64,000 bases of DNA from Tamarix chinensis (GCA_030549775.1 CM060174.1:47720707-47784706), one strand, 5' to 3'; positions 1-11,382 are shown, numbered from the stretch's first letter. Notes: a model not told the origin generated them from the letters alone. Numbers and translations are program-made.

Positions 1-440
1 ATTTGGTGAGCTTTTGAGAACTAATGATGGATATAATTTTCATCTATTACTCTTTTCATTTTTGTGTGCTATTCTTCGATGGTGTGTAAAACTAGAATTT
101 TCTGTAATTCTCTTCGAGGCGACACACTTGAATTTGGGACTAAAGTACTGGTAAGCTTTTTTTTGTGCCTTTAATTAATTAATCATGTTAACCATAAAAC
201 GCATTTCCTCCTTTAAGACTAATATCCTTTCATTTTATTTAATTTGAATTTATAAAAGTTAGTTGTTTACATTTGTAATTGTCTTAAAGAGTTTACATAT
301 TTTTTCTACACTTGAAAATTTTGAAGCTCGAGGAGATCCATGTTGAGGATACTAATAATATTCAAAAGCTTGATATCAAAGATTGTAAAACATTTTCTAT
401 TGAACTTGATAATGATTATTTATCTTTCATCTAAAGCTAG
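1..440 (+). pseudogene. possible LRR-like gene remnant, very uncertain
   Basis: AT-rich sequence with one stretch that reads like exon sequence. From about 312 to 434 a plus-strand frame stays open and ends in a stop. It contains the peptide stretch LKLEEIHVEDTNNIQKLDIK and then DCKTFSIELDNDYLSFI. The alternation of leucine or isoleucine with a 'KLDIKDCK' unit recalls leucine-rich-repeat or FBD-type segments of plant genes. A possible splice donor (TG followed by GTAAGC) lies near 150. No start codon, conserved domain core or second repeat is visible, so this may be a decayed gene end or chance. Confidence 0.2.
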
Positions 441-1583
441 AGTGATACATTATTCCTATATAATAGGCATTAGTGTAGGTTTCATGTCAATGTAATCCAT
501 TAAATGCTTCAGCAGTAGGCTATACCCATCCTCCTCTTCTTATACGTTGTCAATAGCGAGAATATGGATTTCCTTGTGCATAACACACTGTACGTAGTAA
601 TGACTATAGTAGATGTAGAAATATGAAAAATAAAAGTAATGAGTTAGTTATGTCTATCATCTAGTTGACATAAATTTTCCTCAATTACTCTAGTGAGATG
701 GTTCATGCAAAGTTCTCTATAACCAAAGTATCCTTCCGTAGCTACTAGAATGATGTATATAATTCAAAAGAAAGGGTCAATAATGAAACAATACACACCA
801 AGAATCCTAAAAATGAAGATAGTAACAAAATTCAAATAAAACACACTTATCCCTAAAAAACTAATTAATTGTGAGAATTAAGTGCCCAAAATTATCTTAC
901 CTTTCAATCAAACGATGAAATAACACAAACTAAAAAAATAAAAACATAATAAAAATTCTAGTAAGATAGAGGCAAATGTATAAATCCCGAGTAATAGCAC
1001 CTAAAACTAATGTCGCCATATAGTTAGCATGTAATTAAAACCTTCATGTCATTAATTGTAGTAATGGTCAGAAAGATATCATTCTAGGTAAGGAGTTGAG
1101 ATGAATCACCTAATTCTAGCTATCACACAAATAATAAAATAAAAAACTATAAATCGTATAAGAACAAATAATAAGAAGAACATAATAATTGGGATTTAAA
1201 AATCAAAAATAATAAAAAGAAAATAAAATATGAAAAGAAATATAGATTAATATAAATATGATAAACCTTCTAGGGAATCAATTACCACAACTAGATTAGT
1301 TTAAAATAAAAAAAATAATATTTTCTCTATGTCCCTTAGTAGTCATAATGAAGGGTTTAACAAAATTACAAGCTAGAAGTAGGGTTATGCACCTTGTATC
1401 ACTTTCCTAAATCAATTTAATACAACAGAACATTAATATTAAATTGGTAAACCTAAGTATTTTCATTACTTTGATGATGTTTCACTAATCATTACTTGTC
1501 ATTTTAATTGAATTATTGTTGTTTTTTCCATGTTCAGATCCTTATTCGTATTTACTACTCTCTCTATGTGTTGGGTAGGAAAT
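441..1583. other. AT-rich intergenic stretch, nothing recognised
   Basis: I see no open frame of note, no RNA gene and no clear terminal repeat here. The A-rich text around 780-1310 has the texture of decayed transposon sequence, but I cannot assign it to a family. Confidence 0.4.
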
Positions 1584-3415
1584 GTTGGAGTTAAGCATGT
1601 ATTTGGAGCATTAGAAAAGTAAAAGATGTTGACCTCCTAGGTCGTTCAATATCTTTAACATTATTTTAATGATAAAAAATGGATTTAAATGAATTAAGAT
1701 GGTTTTTCAAGTTTATATGAGCTATGATTTATAACAAAGAAATCACAACATACTTAGTCAAATCATCTCCCAAGTGCACACTTAACAAAATAATTAAGTT
1801 TAAAAGCATAAGAGAAGACTATATCAAGATAACCAAGACTTAAGAACTTAGGGTGTATATTTTATGTCTTAGGCTATCTTGTAAGGTAGGATAATCAAAT
1901 TACTTTTGATTTTAATCTCTTAGGATGTTTTAAAATCCTCCTTAAAATTATTTTTTGAACAATTCCATATTGATTTTAATCTAAAAACTCTTGTAAAAGT
2001 GTTTTTGACCATATTAGTTCTAGTTGGAACCCATTAACAGGTCTAAAGATTAATTGACTAGTTAGGTTCAAACCTAGTATATTAAACATGTACAAACTCA
2101 AATAAATCAATGTTTTAGTAAACTGATCAATTGGTTTCAAAACCAATAAAATGGTTTAGAAACTGATTGACTTGTTTGGGTAACTAGTCCATGGATTTTT
2201 CTTATGTAGAAACCTATTTGATCTCTATTTGAACATATATACTAGTTGACCAAACCGACCAGCAAATTTATAAAGTAATTAATTGGTTACAACACCAATT
2301 TCATGGGTTTTACTCCAATATAAAACCTTTTTGGCTCTATTTAAACACTTTGACTATTTTTACTAAATTGATTGACTGGTTTGAATAACTAGTCCATGAG
2401 ATTTTTTTTCTTGTAGAAACCTATTTCCTCTCTATTTAAACAATTTAATAGGTCGTACCAAAATAATTGATTCATTTGATTTGCTAGGTCATGGGTTAAG
2501 GTAAACTGTAAAATGGCTTTTACTTAGGGAGTAATCTGATATATTGGCTTGATTAAATTAATTGACTAGTCTAAAGGATGCATCTACTAAACCATTCTAT
2601 AGGTCAAACATGTTCAATAGATCAACTATATATAACAAAAAAACTATTTTATTGGGTTCAATAAACAATCGATTGGTTTATATAATGGTAAGATTTCATC
2701 TTTGGTCTGAACATATTAAGTTAACTTGTTTGAACAATCTATCAATTAGTTTAGGAAATTAGTCGATTGGTTAACATTAAATGTTAAAAACCATGACTAT
2801 TGCTCAAAGAAACAACTATATGCTATTTTACTTGAAATAATTCTCAATAGTGCACATGTATAAATTTAAAACTATATCTAATTGAGTAAATCAATTTCTT
2901 ACTCCTACATACAATTCGTTTTTTAATACTCTATTTCATATTCATTTAAAATTGGGATATTATGTTTGAGCTCATTCTAATTAGCTAGAAATTACTAATT
3001 AATCATAATTTCTTTTTCTTTACATCTAGATTACACATACAAGTAATTATTCCACTTTTATATTAGTATTATTTGGCATATATATTGTAATCAACCACAT
3101 CTCTCCTCAAAATTCATTATATTAAGGTTGTGTGTAGCCTAACATTTCCAAGGTAATTAGATTAATAGATCCATAAACCTAAAGAGAATCACTAGGTAAA
3201 CTTGTAAATTATTTTCTATGAGGTTAGTAGGCTCATAAGAAAATATAGTTGTGATCATTAATAATCATACCAAATATTCAAGATTTAAAAGGAAAATCCT
3301 TTTGGTAGTGGAAGTCGAGAATTTCTATTATAAAACCACCATACATTGTGTGTTAAAATTTTATTTTCTCATTTCCATTTCAAAAATCCTATTCACCTCC
3401 TATAAGGTCTTTTTA
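1584..3415 (+). repeat. probable 5' LTR region of a decayed Copia element
   Basis: This stretch precedes a Copia-type primer-binding site and gag, so its right part should be 5' LTR. The left edge is set at a TGTTGG start at 1584, which is only a guess. The right end (about 3390-3415) has the CACCTCC...AGGTCTTT text commonly seen just before the primer-binding site in plant Copia elements. The middle is a tandem array (see 2120-2560). No second LTR copy was found in the window, so neither boundary can be confirmed. Confidence 0.35.
2120..2560. repeat. ~100-bp tandem repeat, about four diverged units
   Basis: Units start near 2190, 2298, 2393 and 2489. Each has CATGG or CATGAG, a T-rich run, a 'TAGAAACCTATTT'-like segment, then CTCTATTTGAACA or CTCTATTTAAACA, and then a TTGACTGGTTTG/AACTAGTC motif. 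The units at 2190 and 2393 are the most alike; the last is degenerate. The array lies in the probable Copia LTR. Confidence 0.6.
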
Positions 3416-3432
3416 ATTTGTATCAAAGCTTG
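3416..3432 (+). other. primer-binding site of the Copia element, degenerate tRNA-Met type
   Basis: TTTGTATCAAAGCTTG closely follows the plant Copia primer-binding site complementary to the 3' end of initiator tRNA-Met (TGGTATCAGAGC), with G-to-A-type differences. It lies 55 bases upstream of the gag start, the expected place, and supports the Copia reading of the frames that follow. Confidence 0.6.
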
Positions 3433-3485
3433 AAAACTTACAAAGGATATAACAATCCAAGTTGTAAAAATCATCCTTAAACATA

Positions 3486-4735
3486 ATGGATTCAATGAGA
3501 CCGAGCAAAGGAATGTCCACACCAAAGCCTCTAATATTCAATGGAGAAAGTTTTTCCTATTGGAATAATATAATGGCATTCCTCATTAAGTCCCATCATT
3601 ATTATATGAGATTTATTGTAATTGATAGACTAATTGAAATCACGGAGGAGGTAAATAGCATGATTGTTGAGAAAATACAATTTAAAGTCAGATTTTAACA
3701 AAAAGAAGTTCACTCTCATTGATAAAGACATCATGATCTTAAAATGTGGTCTTGGAGAAATAGATTATCATTGAATATAATATTACACCATCACTAAAGA
3801 AATGTGAGGCAATCTTGTATTGATGCATGAAGGAATAACACAAGTAAGGAATTAGAAAATAACCCTGCATGTAGAGAATATATGCTATTCTCCATGAAGC
3901 AAGGAAAATCAATAAGTGAACTGAGAAATTAGTTCACCTCTATTATGAAAATCCCCAAATAATTAGGGAAAATAATAGTTGAGAAAGAGAAAGTAAGAAA
4001 GATGATGAGATGTCTTACAAAAGTGTGGATTCCAAAAGCTACAACTATTGAGGATGGAAGAGACCTTACATGTAAGACAACTAATGAGGTCTTTGGAAAT
4101 ATCATAGTCCATCCTTCAAAGATGGAAGCTATTGGTGAATAAAAGAAGAAGGAGACTCTAGATATAAAATATTATTCCTTTTTAATGGAAAAGAGATGTT
4201 AATTATAGAAGAGGTTAAGGATGAAGAAGAAGATATTGAAGGTCGAGTGGATGAAGACGAATTAGAACGCATCACTATTAAAATCAAAATATTTCTTCTT
4301 CAATCTATAGGATGAAGAAATTTTGGATGGGGAATACAACCTTCCAAAACATTAAGGAAACTAAGGGACTCATCAAAGGATGATAAGATCAAGTGTCACA
4401 ACTGTGGCAAGCCCAAGAATGTTAGTCAAAATTGTTATGAGTCTATAAATAATATTACACACCAAATCACAGGGATAAAAGGAAACATAGGGAAAGCTAA
4501 ACAAGCTCCAAGGAAAACCATGGTTGAGTTTGGTGAAAGTGATGGAGAACCATCCAAAGAAACAGAGGTGGAAAATCTTTGTCTTATGGCACTTAGTGAT
4601 GATTCATTATCCTCCACCACATCTTCTAATTTTGTTGATGAGTATGACGATGATAATGAGGTATAATATAAATATCCATATTTATATGATGAACTATTAT
4701 ATGTTTTTCATGATTTGATATATAAAAATGAACAA
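3486..4735 (+). pseudogene. Copia retrotransposon gag, decayed, first segment
   Basis: Gag (nucleocapsid precursor) of a Ty1-copia element. The frame opens at 3486 with MDSMRPSKGMSTPKPLIFNG and continues through ESFSYWNNIMAFLIKS, the N-terminal signature of plant Copia gag. After a stop at about 3698 the homology continues in shifting frames. Near 4391-4441 a zinc knuckle reads KCHNCGKPKNVSQNC; the histidine of the CCHC motif has become asparagine. A typical acidic tail containing ENLCLMALSDD lies near 4570-4610. Several stops and frameshifts make it non-functional. The downstream part of the same gag resumes after a LINE insertion (5563-5855) and after solo LTR-1 (10348-10560). Confidence 0.75.
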
Positions 4736-4739
4736 AATG

Positions 4740-5562
4740 ACTAAACAATGATATAATATGAAAAAAAAACTCATCAAAGGGTTCAATGGGCGCATACGTA
4801 ACTCATCAAAGGAATAGATTATATTGTTAAAAACTATTATTAAAAAAATCAAACATTATAGAAATTTTCTTTCTATTACTCTAAGAATAACCTCTAGCGT
4901 ATCATTTTATATTTGAAAAAAATGTCTATTGGTTGTATTTATGATAGTATTATACCAAAAAGGCTAAGATACCTTGGTGTATAATGATTTGGTCTAAACT
5001 ATTAGTGAGAAGACAATCATTTATTTTTTTATCTTTTTATGTGGGAACAATTTCATACCGAGGATAAATTTTCTACTTATGTAATGCAAGTGGATCCTAC
5101 ATGTGTTCTATGTAATGAAGAAGATGAGACTCACCATCAACTATTCTTTAAATGTCCATACTCTTAGAATGTGCGGTTGCCTCTTATATATAAACTTGGA
5201 TACAAATAGGACCTTCTTTCTTTGGCCAACTATTACTCTCTTGGAACAAATAAGAAGGAGGTCTAAAATTTTGAAAACATGTTATCCAAGATCTAGTTTT
5301 TGCTACAATATATCATCTTTGGAGGGAATGAAATAGAAGTACCTTTGATAACAAAAAATAGAATGCATTGTATATATGTAAGCAAATTATTTTTATTTGG
5401 AAGGTATTTCAAACCTTTTTTCAACTAGAAAATCATTTAACCAACTGATGAAAGGAAAATATGATTTAGCATAGTCTTGCTAAAGATCCTATGATTAGGT
5501 ATTTTACTCAATTATTTCTTAGTTCATATTAATAAAATTTTATTACTTACTAAAAAAAAAGG
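4740..5562 (+). mobile_element. LINE (L1-type) 3' end, 5'-truncated, with poly-A tail
   Basis: Remnant of a non-LTR retrotransposon. Around 5095-5175 the plus strand reads DPTCVLCNEEDETHHQLFFK followed by CPYS: the zinc-binding domain after the reverse transcriptase of plant LINEs (zf-RVT, C-x2-C...H...C pattern). Further down is a degraded YIIFGGNE segment, matching the usual C-terminal YxxWxxRN region. The copy ends with an A-run after TTACTTACT at about 5552-5562, as expected for a target-primed insertion. The reverse transcriptase domain proper is missing, so the copy was probably dead on arrival. The left boundary is approximate. It interrupts the Copia gag. Confidence 0.65.
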
Positions 5563-5855
5563 AAAACACTTTATAGTTATTTAAATGAACTACAAACTAG
5601 AATATTACATATTCCACATTACAACCGAGCTAACTAAGTAAAAATGTCATTTAGTTTGATACATATAAGAAAGTCATTGGTGCCAATCACAAGGTGAAGA
5701 TATATCAACTTCAATCCAATTTAGTTGATCTACAATCAAAGTGTGATAAATTTTTTAAGTTGATCTATACTTTCACTAAGGGTGAAGAAGGGTTAAATAT
5801 GTTTTAAATATGTTTCTCGGTTCTCAATTGTATTACAAAGACCATGAGGTATAAG
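5563..5855 (+). pseudogene. Copia gag, second segment, coiled-coil C-terminal part
   Basis: After the LINE tail, plus-strand text encodes a broken 'FTKGEEGLNMF...GSQLYYKDHE' stretch (about 5770-5845), which fits the C-terminal region of plant Copia gag where a coiled coil precedes a conserved 'GSQ' box. The frame stops at the solo LTR-1 insertion. Removing the LTR and one copy of its ATAAG duplication lets the gag run on at 10348 as GYGNKKLTKYQTLKNIF, so these are parts of one gene. Confidence 0.6.
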
Positions 5856-5939
5856 TGTAACACCCCAAAATTTACACACATTTTTTTTAAAAGCAATACT
5901 CATAAATTAAAACCGTAAATTCTGGGGATGTTACCGCCA

Positions 5940-5985
5940 CACTTAGTACCAGACCAGTTTAATTCTACCGTTCCGGTACCAAGTG
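5940..5985. other. conserved stem-loop near the left end of solo LTR-1
   Basis: Left arm CACTTAGTACC (5940-5950) and right arm GGTACCAAGTG (5975-5985) pair in 10 of 11 positions around a 24-base loop. The same structure is present at the same place in the other three family A LTRs. Confidence 0.65.
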
Positions 5986-6599
5986 CTAAGGCTAAGAAAA
6001 TATTATCAGTAATACCATACAAATTCAAATTTATAAAAATAGAAATCAGAGTACAAGTGAGTCTTACATAATTCGAAATACCGGCTATTGTTTTTCCCGA
6101 TAACAACTAAACAACCTTAGTAAAATTGTTATGAAAATTCAAACATAATAAAATATAACATGAATCATAAATTTAAAAAAAGGACAACGACCACGTCACT
6201 CTAAAGATTGATCCAGCCCAACTATCACTCTGCCCCTCCTGATGTCCCGTAGACATCGATAGTATCAAAGTAAGTATCTCCTACCTGCAACAAATTAGAC
6301 GGGCCTTCTGCTCGTGGGAATAAGCAGCACCCATGAAACGGGTGATCAGTACGCTACGTACCGAGTAAGATAACCAAATACTAAGGCCGGCATATAACAC
6401 ATTATTTCATGTAGGATAATGATCACATACAATTATAACCCACACATGTGATACATAGAACATAAAGTGAAATCCATAACTTAATATTAGCGAGTCCACA
6501 CATAAGGCCCAAAAAGATCCAGATTAATCATTTAATCTTCCTTTTATCAAAAGTCAATTCACACCATGCCTTTTATCAATCCATGCGAAAACAGGAACA

Positions 6600-7010
6600 C
6601 CCCACTATTGTAACCGGTGGGTCGGACACACATAGGGTAAAACCCTAACCACTATTCCTGACCGGTGGATCGGTCTGGTTCCTGCTCGCATCATATCCAT
6701 GCGAAGACAGGAACACCCCACTATTATAATCGGTGGGCCGAACACACATAGGGTAAAACCCTAACCATTATTCCTGACCGGTGGATCGGTATAGTTCCTC
6801 CTCGCATGGTGTTTCGCTGTAAGTAAATTATGTCTTTTAAGAGCTTTAACAATTCTGGTTTGTATTTATTGAGCTCGAGTCACCCCACTATTATTGCCGG
6901 TGGGCCGGTCACACATAGGACCTCATGTCCTAACCACTATTATTACCGGTGGATCGGTCACATATAGGGTAAAACCCTAACCACTATTCCTGACCGGTGG
7001 ATCGGTTTGG
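6600..7010. repeat. CCGGTGG dyad repeat array in LTR-1
   Basis: Seven or so copies of a unit built on CCACTATTRTNRCCGGTGG followed by RYCGGT, in two clusters separated by a non-repetitive stretch around 6810-6880. Variants here are CCGGTGGATCGG, CCGGTGGGTCGG and CCGGTGGGCCGG. The same core recurs in the other three family A LTRs. Confidence 0.8.
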
Positions 7011-7139
7011 ACCCGGCTCAATAATCTTCCACTTTAAAAGATTAATGTCTTAAGTATTTTATTCAAAACATGTGACATTCACAAAAATTTTCCCAAACAT
7101 GCATGACTAAATCCATGAAAGCCCTAAATCCCATGCAAC

Positions 7140-7660
7140 CCTACTCCATGCAAACCCTATCTCCACGTAAACCACAACTCCATGCAAATCTTAGCTCCCA
7201 TGCAAACCCTAACTGCACATGACCCACGCTTCCATGCAAACCCTAGCACCCATGCAAACCCAATCTCCACGTACCACACTCCCATGCAAACCCTAACTCC
7301 ACGTACCTCACATGTGCAAACCCTAGCTTTACATATACCACCCTTCCATGAAAACCCTAATTCATATGCCAACCCTAGTTCCATGTAGACATGCTTCCAT
7401 GCAACTCAGATCCCCATGCAACATTAATTCCATGTAGGCATGTTTTTATGAAACCCTAATCCACATGCAAAACCCTAACTCCACATTAATTCATGCAAAC
7501 CCTAATATTATGTTATTTCATGTACCCTTCAACTTCTTGCTATTCCATGCAAACCCTAGTATCATTCCCTTTCGTGCAAACCCTAGCACCATGCCATCTC
7601 ATGCAAACCCAAGTACCATCCTCTTACATGCAAATCCTAATTCATATATCATTTCAGGTC
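7140..7660. repeat. telo-box (AAACCCTA) array in LTR-1
   Basis: Irregular tandem array of units of the form CCATGCAAACCCTAACTCCACGT, spaced roughly 25-50 bases. I count eleven exact AAACCCTA octamers between 7150 and 7590. AAACCCTA is the plant telo-box, also a single telomere-repeat unit. The array creates chance open frames on both strands (for example 7157-7384 and 7182-7388), which I do not consider genes. Confidence 0.75.
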
Positions 7661-8105
7661 ATACATTAATGACATAAGCATACACATATTTTTCATGGTG
7701 CATGACATTCATAATAACATACTTCAACTTCATAACCATATCACATGCATAATCAATAAGAACAACGAACATAAAATACATAACATGTCATATTCATAAT
7801 ACATGCAAACACATAAATGGCCTTAGTAGACCCTTACCTAAAATGACACCGGTCTTGGTGCACGCTCCTATTCCACTTGGGTAATTTGATTGGGTTCGCC
7901 TATTATATCAAAGCATACTAGAATTAGACTCTCTTATATAATTTTAACTTATTTCGAGGTTTGGTTTTAGGATGACATTTTACTATTCAATAATTAACTA
8001 TAGGAACTAATACTTAAAAATACAAATGAATTATTATTTTCATTGGAAGAGGGTGGTGATCTAAGGGTTTCTACCCTTCACCAAAATATAATGATAATAT
8101 AATAA

Positions 8106-8113
8106 TGATGATG

Positions 8114-8158
<45 letters not shown>
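8106..8158. repeat. (AAT)n microsatellite in LTR-1
   Basis: Near-perfect AAT trinucleotide run of about 50 bases, starting from three GAT units. Shorter AAT runs follow near 8325-8345, 8470-8500 and 8625-8655. Confidence 0.9.
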
Positions 8159-9201
8159 GTAAATTATTAATAACACTCTTATTAGTAGAATATTAATATT
8201 AATAATACCATAATTCTTAAAATTACAAGGTGGCTTTCAAAATCAATCCATTTAATAATAACACTATTCAAAAATGTAAAAATGATATTAATATTATATA
8301 TACTTATAATATAAAGTTAATAAAGATAATAATAATAATAATAATATAATTAGAAATAATGTTAAACATGTTAATAATAGTTGTAAAAAGCAAATGTGCG
8401 AGACTTAGTTAAAATTTTAGGTTTATAATCCTCCTAAAATAATTACAATATTAACTAAATAATTACACTAATAATAATAATATTAATATTATTATTAATA
8501 ATAACATTAAACATGTAAAAATTTAATTAAATAAGTAAAGGCCGAGATGAATAATATATCTTACTCAATAATACTCCCAGACTTGTAACAAAAATTTAGA
8601 AATTAGAATACATTCAATATTACTAATAATAATAATTATAATAATAATAATTAAAGTTGAATTAACACTAAAATTTAGGCTAAAAATAGAATAATTATCA
8701 ATAATTCAAAACTAAGTGTTTAAAATGTCTAGGGTTTCACCTTGAGTCGGAGGATGTAGGTGGAACCGGCGGTGGTTCCCGGAGGTGGCCGGAAAATGGA
8801 TCTAAGAGGGTTAAAAATGAAGAAAAAGGGGTGAGAGGGGAGGAGAAAAATAAAATAATTTTATGGGTCGGTGGAGGAGCCTTAGAAGGAGTTATTGGTT
8901 GGCTTGGGAGGTGGTAAAAGCGGCGGATGTGGTGGTGGCTGGCGTTTCAAGGTCTCGGGGTGAAATTTTCTAGCGAGATAACTAGTCAACTTTACACGAT
9001 TATGGAGGCTTGTACAAGGTGAATCGAAGGTCTTAGATGGTTTAGTTAATTAGAGGGTGTTTCAGGGAAGAGATTGGGAGTGAGAAGAGGCGACGATATT
9101 GGGTATCGGAGGAGAACGAGGCGTCTAAAGTCAAGGTGAAGCACAGACTGGTACTTAGGGTTTCGGGAAAAAGGAAACTCGATTTTAGGACAAATGTGGG
9201 G

Positions 9202-9209
9202 TATTTATA
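9202..9209 (-). promoter_or_regulatory. TATA-like box of LTR-1
   Basis: On the minus strand the text is CTATAAATACCCC. It sits just downstream (in the minus sense) of the GC-rich block and is followed by a pyrimidine-rich leader that starts with CCCGAAACCCTAAG. The box is matched at 46711-46718 in LTR-3 and by a weaker version at 29634-29642 in LTR-2. This is the best core-promoter candidate and points transcription leftward. Confidence 0.5.
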
Positions 9210-9592
9210 GTAGTGGAAGGTAGTCTCAGGTTGTGGAGGTTACCAGAAGATCAATTTCGGTGGGAAAATGGGTTGGTTTTGCCGTTGGTCGGGCGGCACA
9301 AATTCAAAATTTTGCCCGACCTTCGAGAGGGAAATGGGGGAAAACGTGGGGAAGAAATGGAGAGTGGGGCAATTCAAATGGAAGGGTGTGTCGAGAGGAA
9401 GAAAATGGGCAGGAGAAATGCCGGTCACGCCACGTGTGGCCGGCGGCACCATTTTCGGGGAGAAGAGGAGGCTGGCGGTTATGGCGTCGGGCGGGAGGAG
9501 GAAGAAGAAGATGGGGGGGCTGGCCGGCCGGTTCGCGGGGGAGAAAAGAAGGAAAAAGGGAGGGTAGGCCGGGCGGTTCGTGCGACGTAAAA

Positions 9593-9653
9593 CGTCGTTT
9601 AATGAAACGACGAGCTTTGATGTAAAAATGATTGAAGAACGGTGTTCCGTTCT
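9593..9653. other. two perfect inverted repeats in the GC-rich block of LTR-1
   Basis: CGTCGTTT (9593-9600) pairs with AAACGACG (9605-9612) across 4 bases. AGAACGG (9636-9642) pairs with CCGTTCT (9647-9653) across 4 bases. Both lie upstream of the TATA-like box in the minus sense and may be cis-regulatory or hairpin-forming. Confidence 0.6.
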
Positions 9654-9796
9654 GTCGGGAGACGGTAAAGAAAACGATGAAGCAAAACGCGGCGTTTAAG
9701 AGGAATAATACGTGAAACGCGGCGTGGAGAAAAGGGGGGGGGGCGGCGATGACGCGCGGGCCGGGCCGCGCCGTAGGAAAAAGGAAAGAAGAAAAG

Positions 9797-9824
9797 GAAT
9801 TGGGCCGCGCAACAGGCCCAATTC
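9797..9824. promoter_or_regulatory. 10-bp perfect inverted repeat with GGCCCA (site II) motifs
   Basis: GAATTGGGCC (9797-9806) and GGCCCAATTC (9815-9824) are separated by GCGCAACA. Each arm holds GGCCCA, the plant site II element recognised by TCP-family factors. An identical copy, spacer included, lies in LTR-2 at 30199-30226. It sits about 590 bases upstream of the TATA-like box in the minus sense. Confidence 0.6.
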
Positions 9825-10347
9825 GGCGAAGAAGAAGAAAAAAAAAGGAAAGGAAAGAAAAAGGAAAAGAAAAGAAAAGGTAAAAGGGAAAAAGGAAAAT
9901 AGAAATAATTAGGTGGGGTCAAATTAAATAAATCTGAATATTTAGGATATTTAAAATTAATAATATTTAAATAAAATAATTTTTAAATTCCTTTTTAGGC
10001 TAAATAGTATTTTTAAAGGATTTTTCCAAAATTTTCATTTTAAATTAATAAATCCCTCAAATTTTATTTAATTTAATTATTTATAAAATTAAAATTAATT
10101 TGAAACTATTTTATCTTTATTAATTTGAAAAAAATAATTTATTTAAATAATTTTCCAAATTAAAATCCTTAATTAGGTATTATACCAAAATTTCCTTTAC
10201 TCAACCTATTTATAAAAAGTTTCTTATTAAATTGCCCTAATAAATTTCCTTTTTTTTAATAAAATAATTTATTAAATTAAAATTTTAAATACAACCTTAT
10301 TTAAATATAATATTTAAAATTAGAAAATTTCGGGGTATTTCAATAAG

Positions 10348-10560
10348 GTTATGGTAATAAAAAACTAACAAAATACCAAACTCTAAAGAACATTTTTTTA
10401 AAGCCTCGAAGTCTAATCAATTACATGTCACTCTTATATATAGTGCTCTTAATGTGTTTACAAAAAAGGGAATTCATCTACGATATGTAGGCATGAAATG
10501 AATGCAACATTTACTTCAATACATAAAGGAAAAAGTTTTTTCAATGTCTGTGTTAGAACA
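10348..10560 (+). pseudogene. Copia gag, third segment, after solo LTR-1
   Basis: Continuation of the gag interrupted at 5855. The plus strand reads GYGNKKLTKYQTLKNIFLKP and then a degraded stretch with CHSY...KKGIHLRY, resembling the 'C-x-x-C...KGH' box near the end of Copia gag. Nothing recognisable as Copia protease, integrase or reverse transcriptase follows. At about 10560-10640 the text changes to a Tekay-type integrase end, so the Copia element is broken here. Confidence 0.5.
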
Positions 10561-10589
10561 TGTTATATTGCTTCATATTTTGGTTTTAC

Positions 10590-11382
10590 TAAAAATGAAT
10601 ACTAATGTAGTAATGATCCATTGAGAAGGTACCTAAAATATGAAATTTGTGATAGTAGGTTTGCTTTAATGTAAAAATAAGATCTCAAAAATAGTTCCTT
10701 GATAGTGGGTTCTTGAAGATATGTAAAAGAGTTATGGACACCTAAGAAGGAGGATATATAGGAATGATGTAGGTGACAAAGTACTTTTGAAGGTTTTTCC
10801 CACCAAGGGTATGATGTATTTTGGTTTGAAAAATATATTGGACTATACAATATTTTAGATAAGGTTGGAGAGGTTGCTTACTAACTAAACTTTCCTTTCG
10901 AGCTTTCATGCGTGCATACTATTTTTCACATCTCTGAGTTGAGGAGGTAGGTGGTTGATTTATTGCACATCATTTATTCAAAGACAATTGAACTTGATGA
11001 TGCATTGTCATATGAGGAGTGACTATTGTGGATCCTTGATACAAAATATCATGAAATTTTTTTGAAAGTCATCCTACTAGTGAATGTCTTATGGTCATGC
11101 ATGGAGCTAAGGAAGCCATGTGGGCGTCTAAGGATGGAGCTAATGAAACCACCTAGGAGTCTAAGGATGAAATTAAGATGAGTATTCAAAGTTATTCACT
11201 TAGGTTTATTGCATGAGTAAAGTTGCTTATTTTTTGGGGGTAGTACCATTCTCTAGTGTACTAACTCATTGTTGTTATTTTACTTTTGCATTACAGCTTA
11301 GTGTTTTGTCATGTTTTTGAGCTTATGGTAGTATTTATTTTTGTGGAATTTGGGGACTAAGTCTTCTTTAAGGGGTTTGCGT
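10590..11382 (+). pseudogene. Tekay/Del-type Ty3/gypsy integrase C-terminal end and polypurine tract
   Basis: C-terminal part of a chromovirus-type polyprotein. Around 10765-10820 the plus strand reads VGDKVLLKVFPTKGMMYFG, the integrase box that in Tekay elements follows the catalytic core. Downstream, ELDDALSYEE (about 10985-11020) and then ILDTKYHEIFLKVILLVNVLW match the usual tail before the 3' LTR. At 11345-11382 the text 'GAATTTGGGGACTAAGTCTT' followed by CTTTAAGGGG is the typical end of pol plus polypurine tract. The catalytic core and everything upstream are absent. Several stops are present. Confidence 0.75.

Larger units (their letters stand above)
6295..7837 (-). other. candidate intron in the LTR-1 leader (minus strand)
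   Basis: Read leftward, TTTTAG|GTAAGG (donor, G at 7837) and TTTGTTGCAG|GTAG (acceptor, last base 6295) have good plant splice-site form and bracket both tandem arrays. The equivalent pair exists in all four family A LTRs. No transcript evidence is available, so this is a hypothesis. Confidence 0.3.
5856..10342 (-). mobile_element. solo LTR-1, long Ty3/gypsy-type LTR (family A, 4487 bp)
   Basis: Left end TGTAACACCCC, right end GGGGTATTTCA, flanked by a perfect 5-bp target-site duplication ATAAG (5851-5855 and 10343-10347). No internal region, primer-binding site or second LTR is present, so it is a solo LTR, presumably left by recombination between the LTRs of a complete element. It reads on the minus strand, judged from homology to a plus-oriented LTR at 11383 and from a minus-strand TATA-like box. 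Order on the plus strand: stem-loop (5940-5985), CCGGTGG dyad repeats (6600-7010), telo-box array (7140-7660), AAT repeats, TATA-like box (9202-9209), GC-rich block with inverted repeats (9240-9830), AT-rich end. Tekay/Del is the likeliest lineage by end sequences, but this is inference. Confidence 0.9.

Noticed and set aside
6600..7660. CRISPR-like array of regularly spaced repeats
   Set aside because: Units are contiguous or irregular tandem repeats with no unique spacers, in an obvious plant LTR. Not CRISPR.
7157..7677. Frames on both strands over the telo-box array
   Set aside because: Arise from a tandem repeat; no conserved start, length or domain.
9213..9922. Open frames of 66-130 codons on both strands in LTR-1
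   Set aside because: Same GC-rich, purine-skewed block; several mutually overlapping frames; no conserved protein. Treated as shadows of regulatory sequence.
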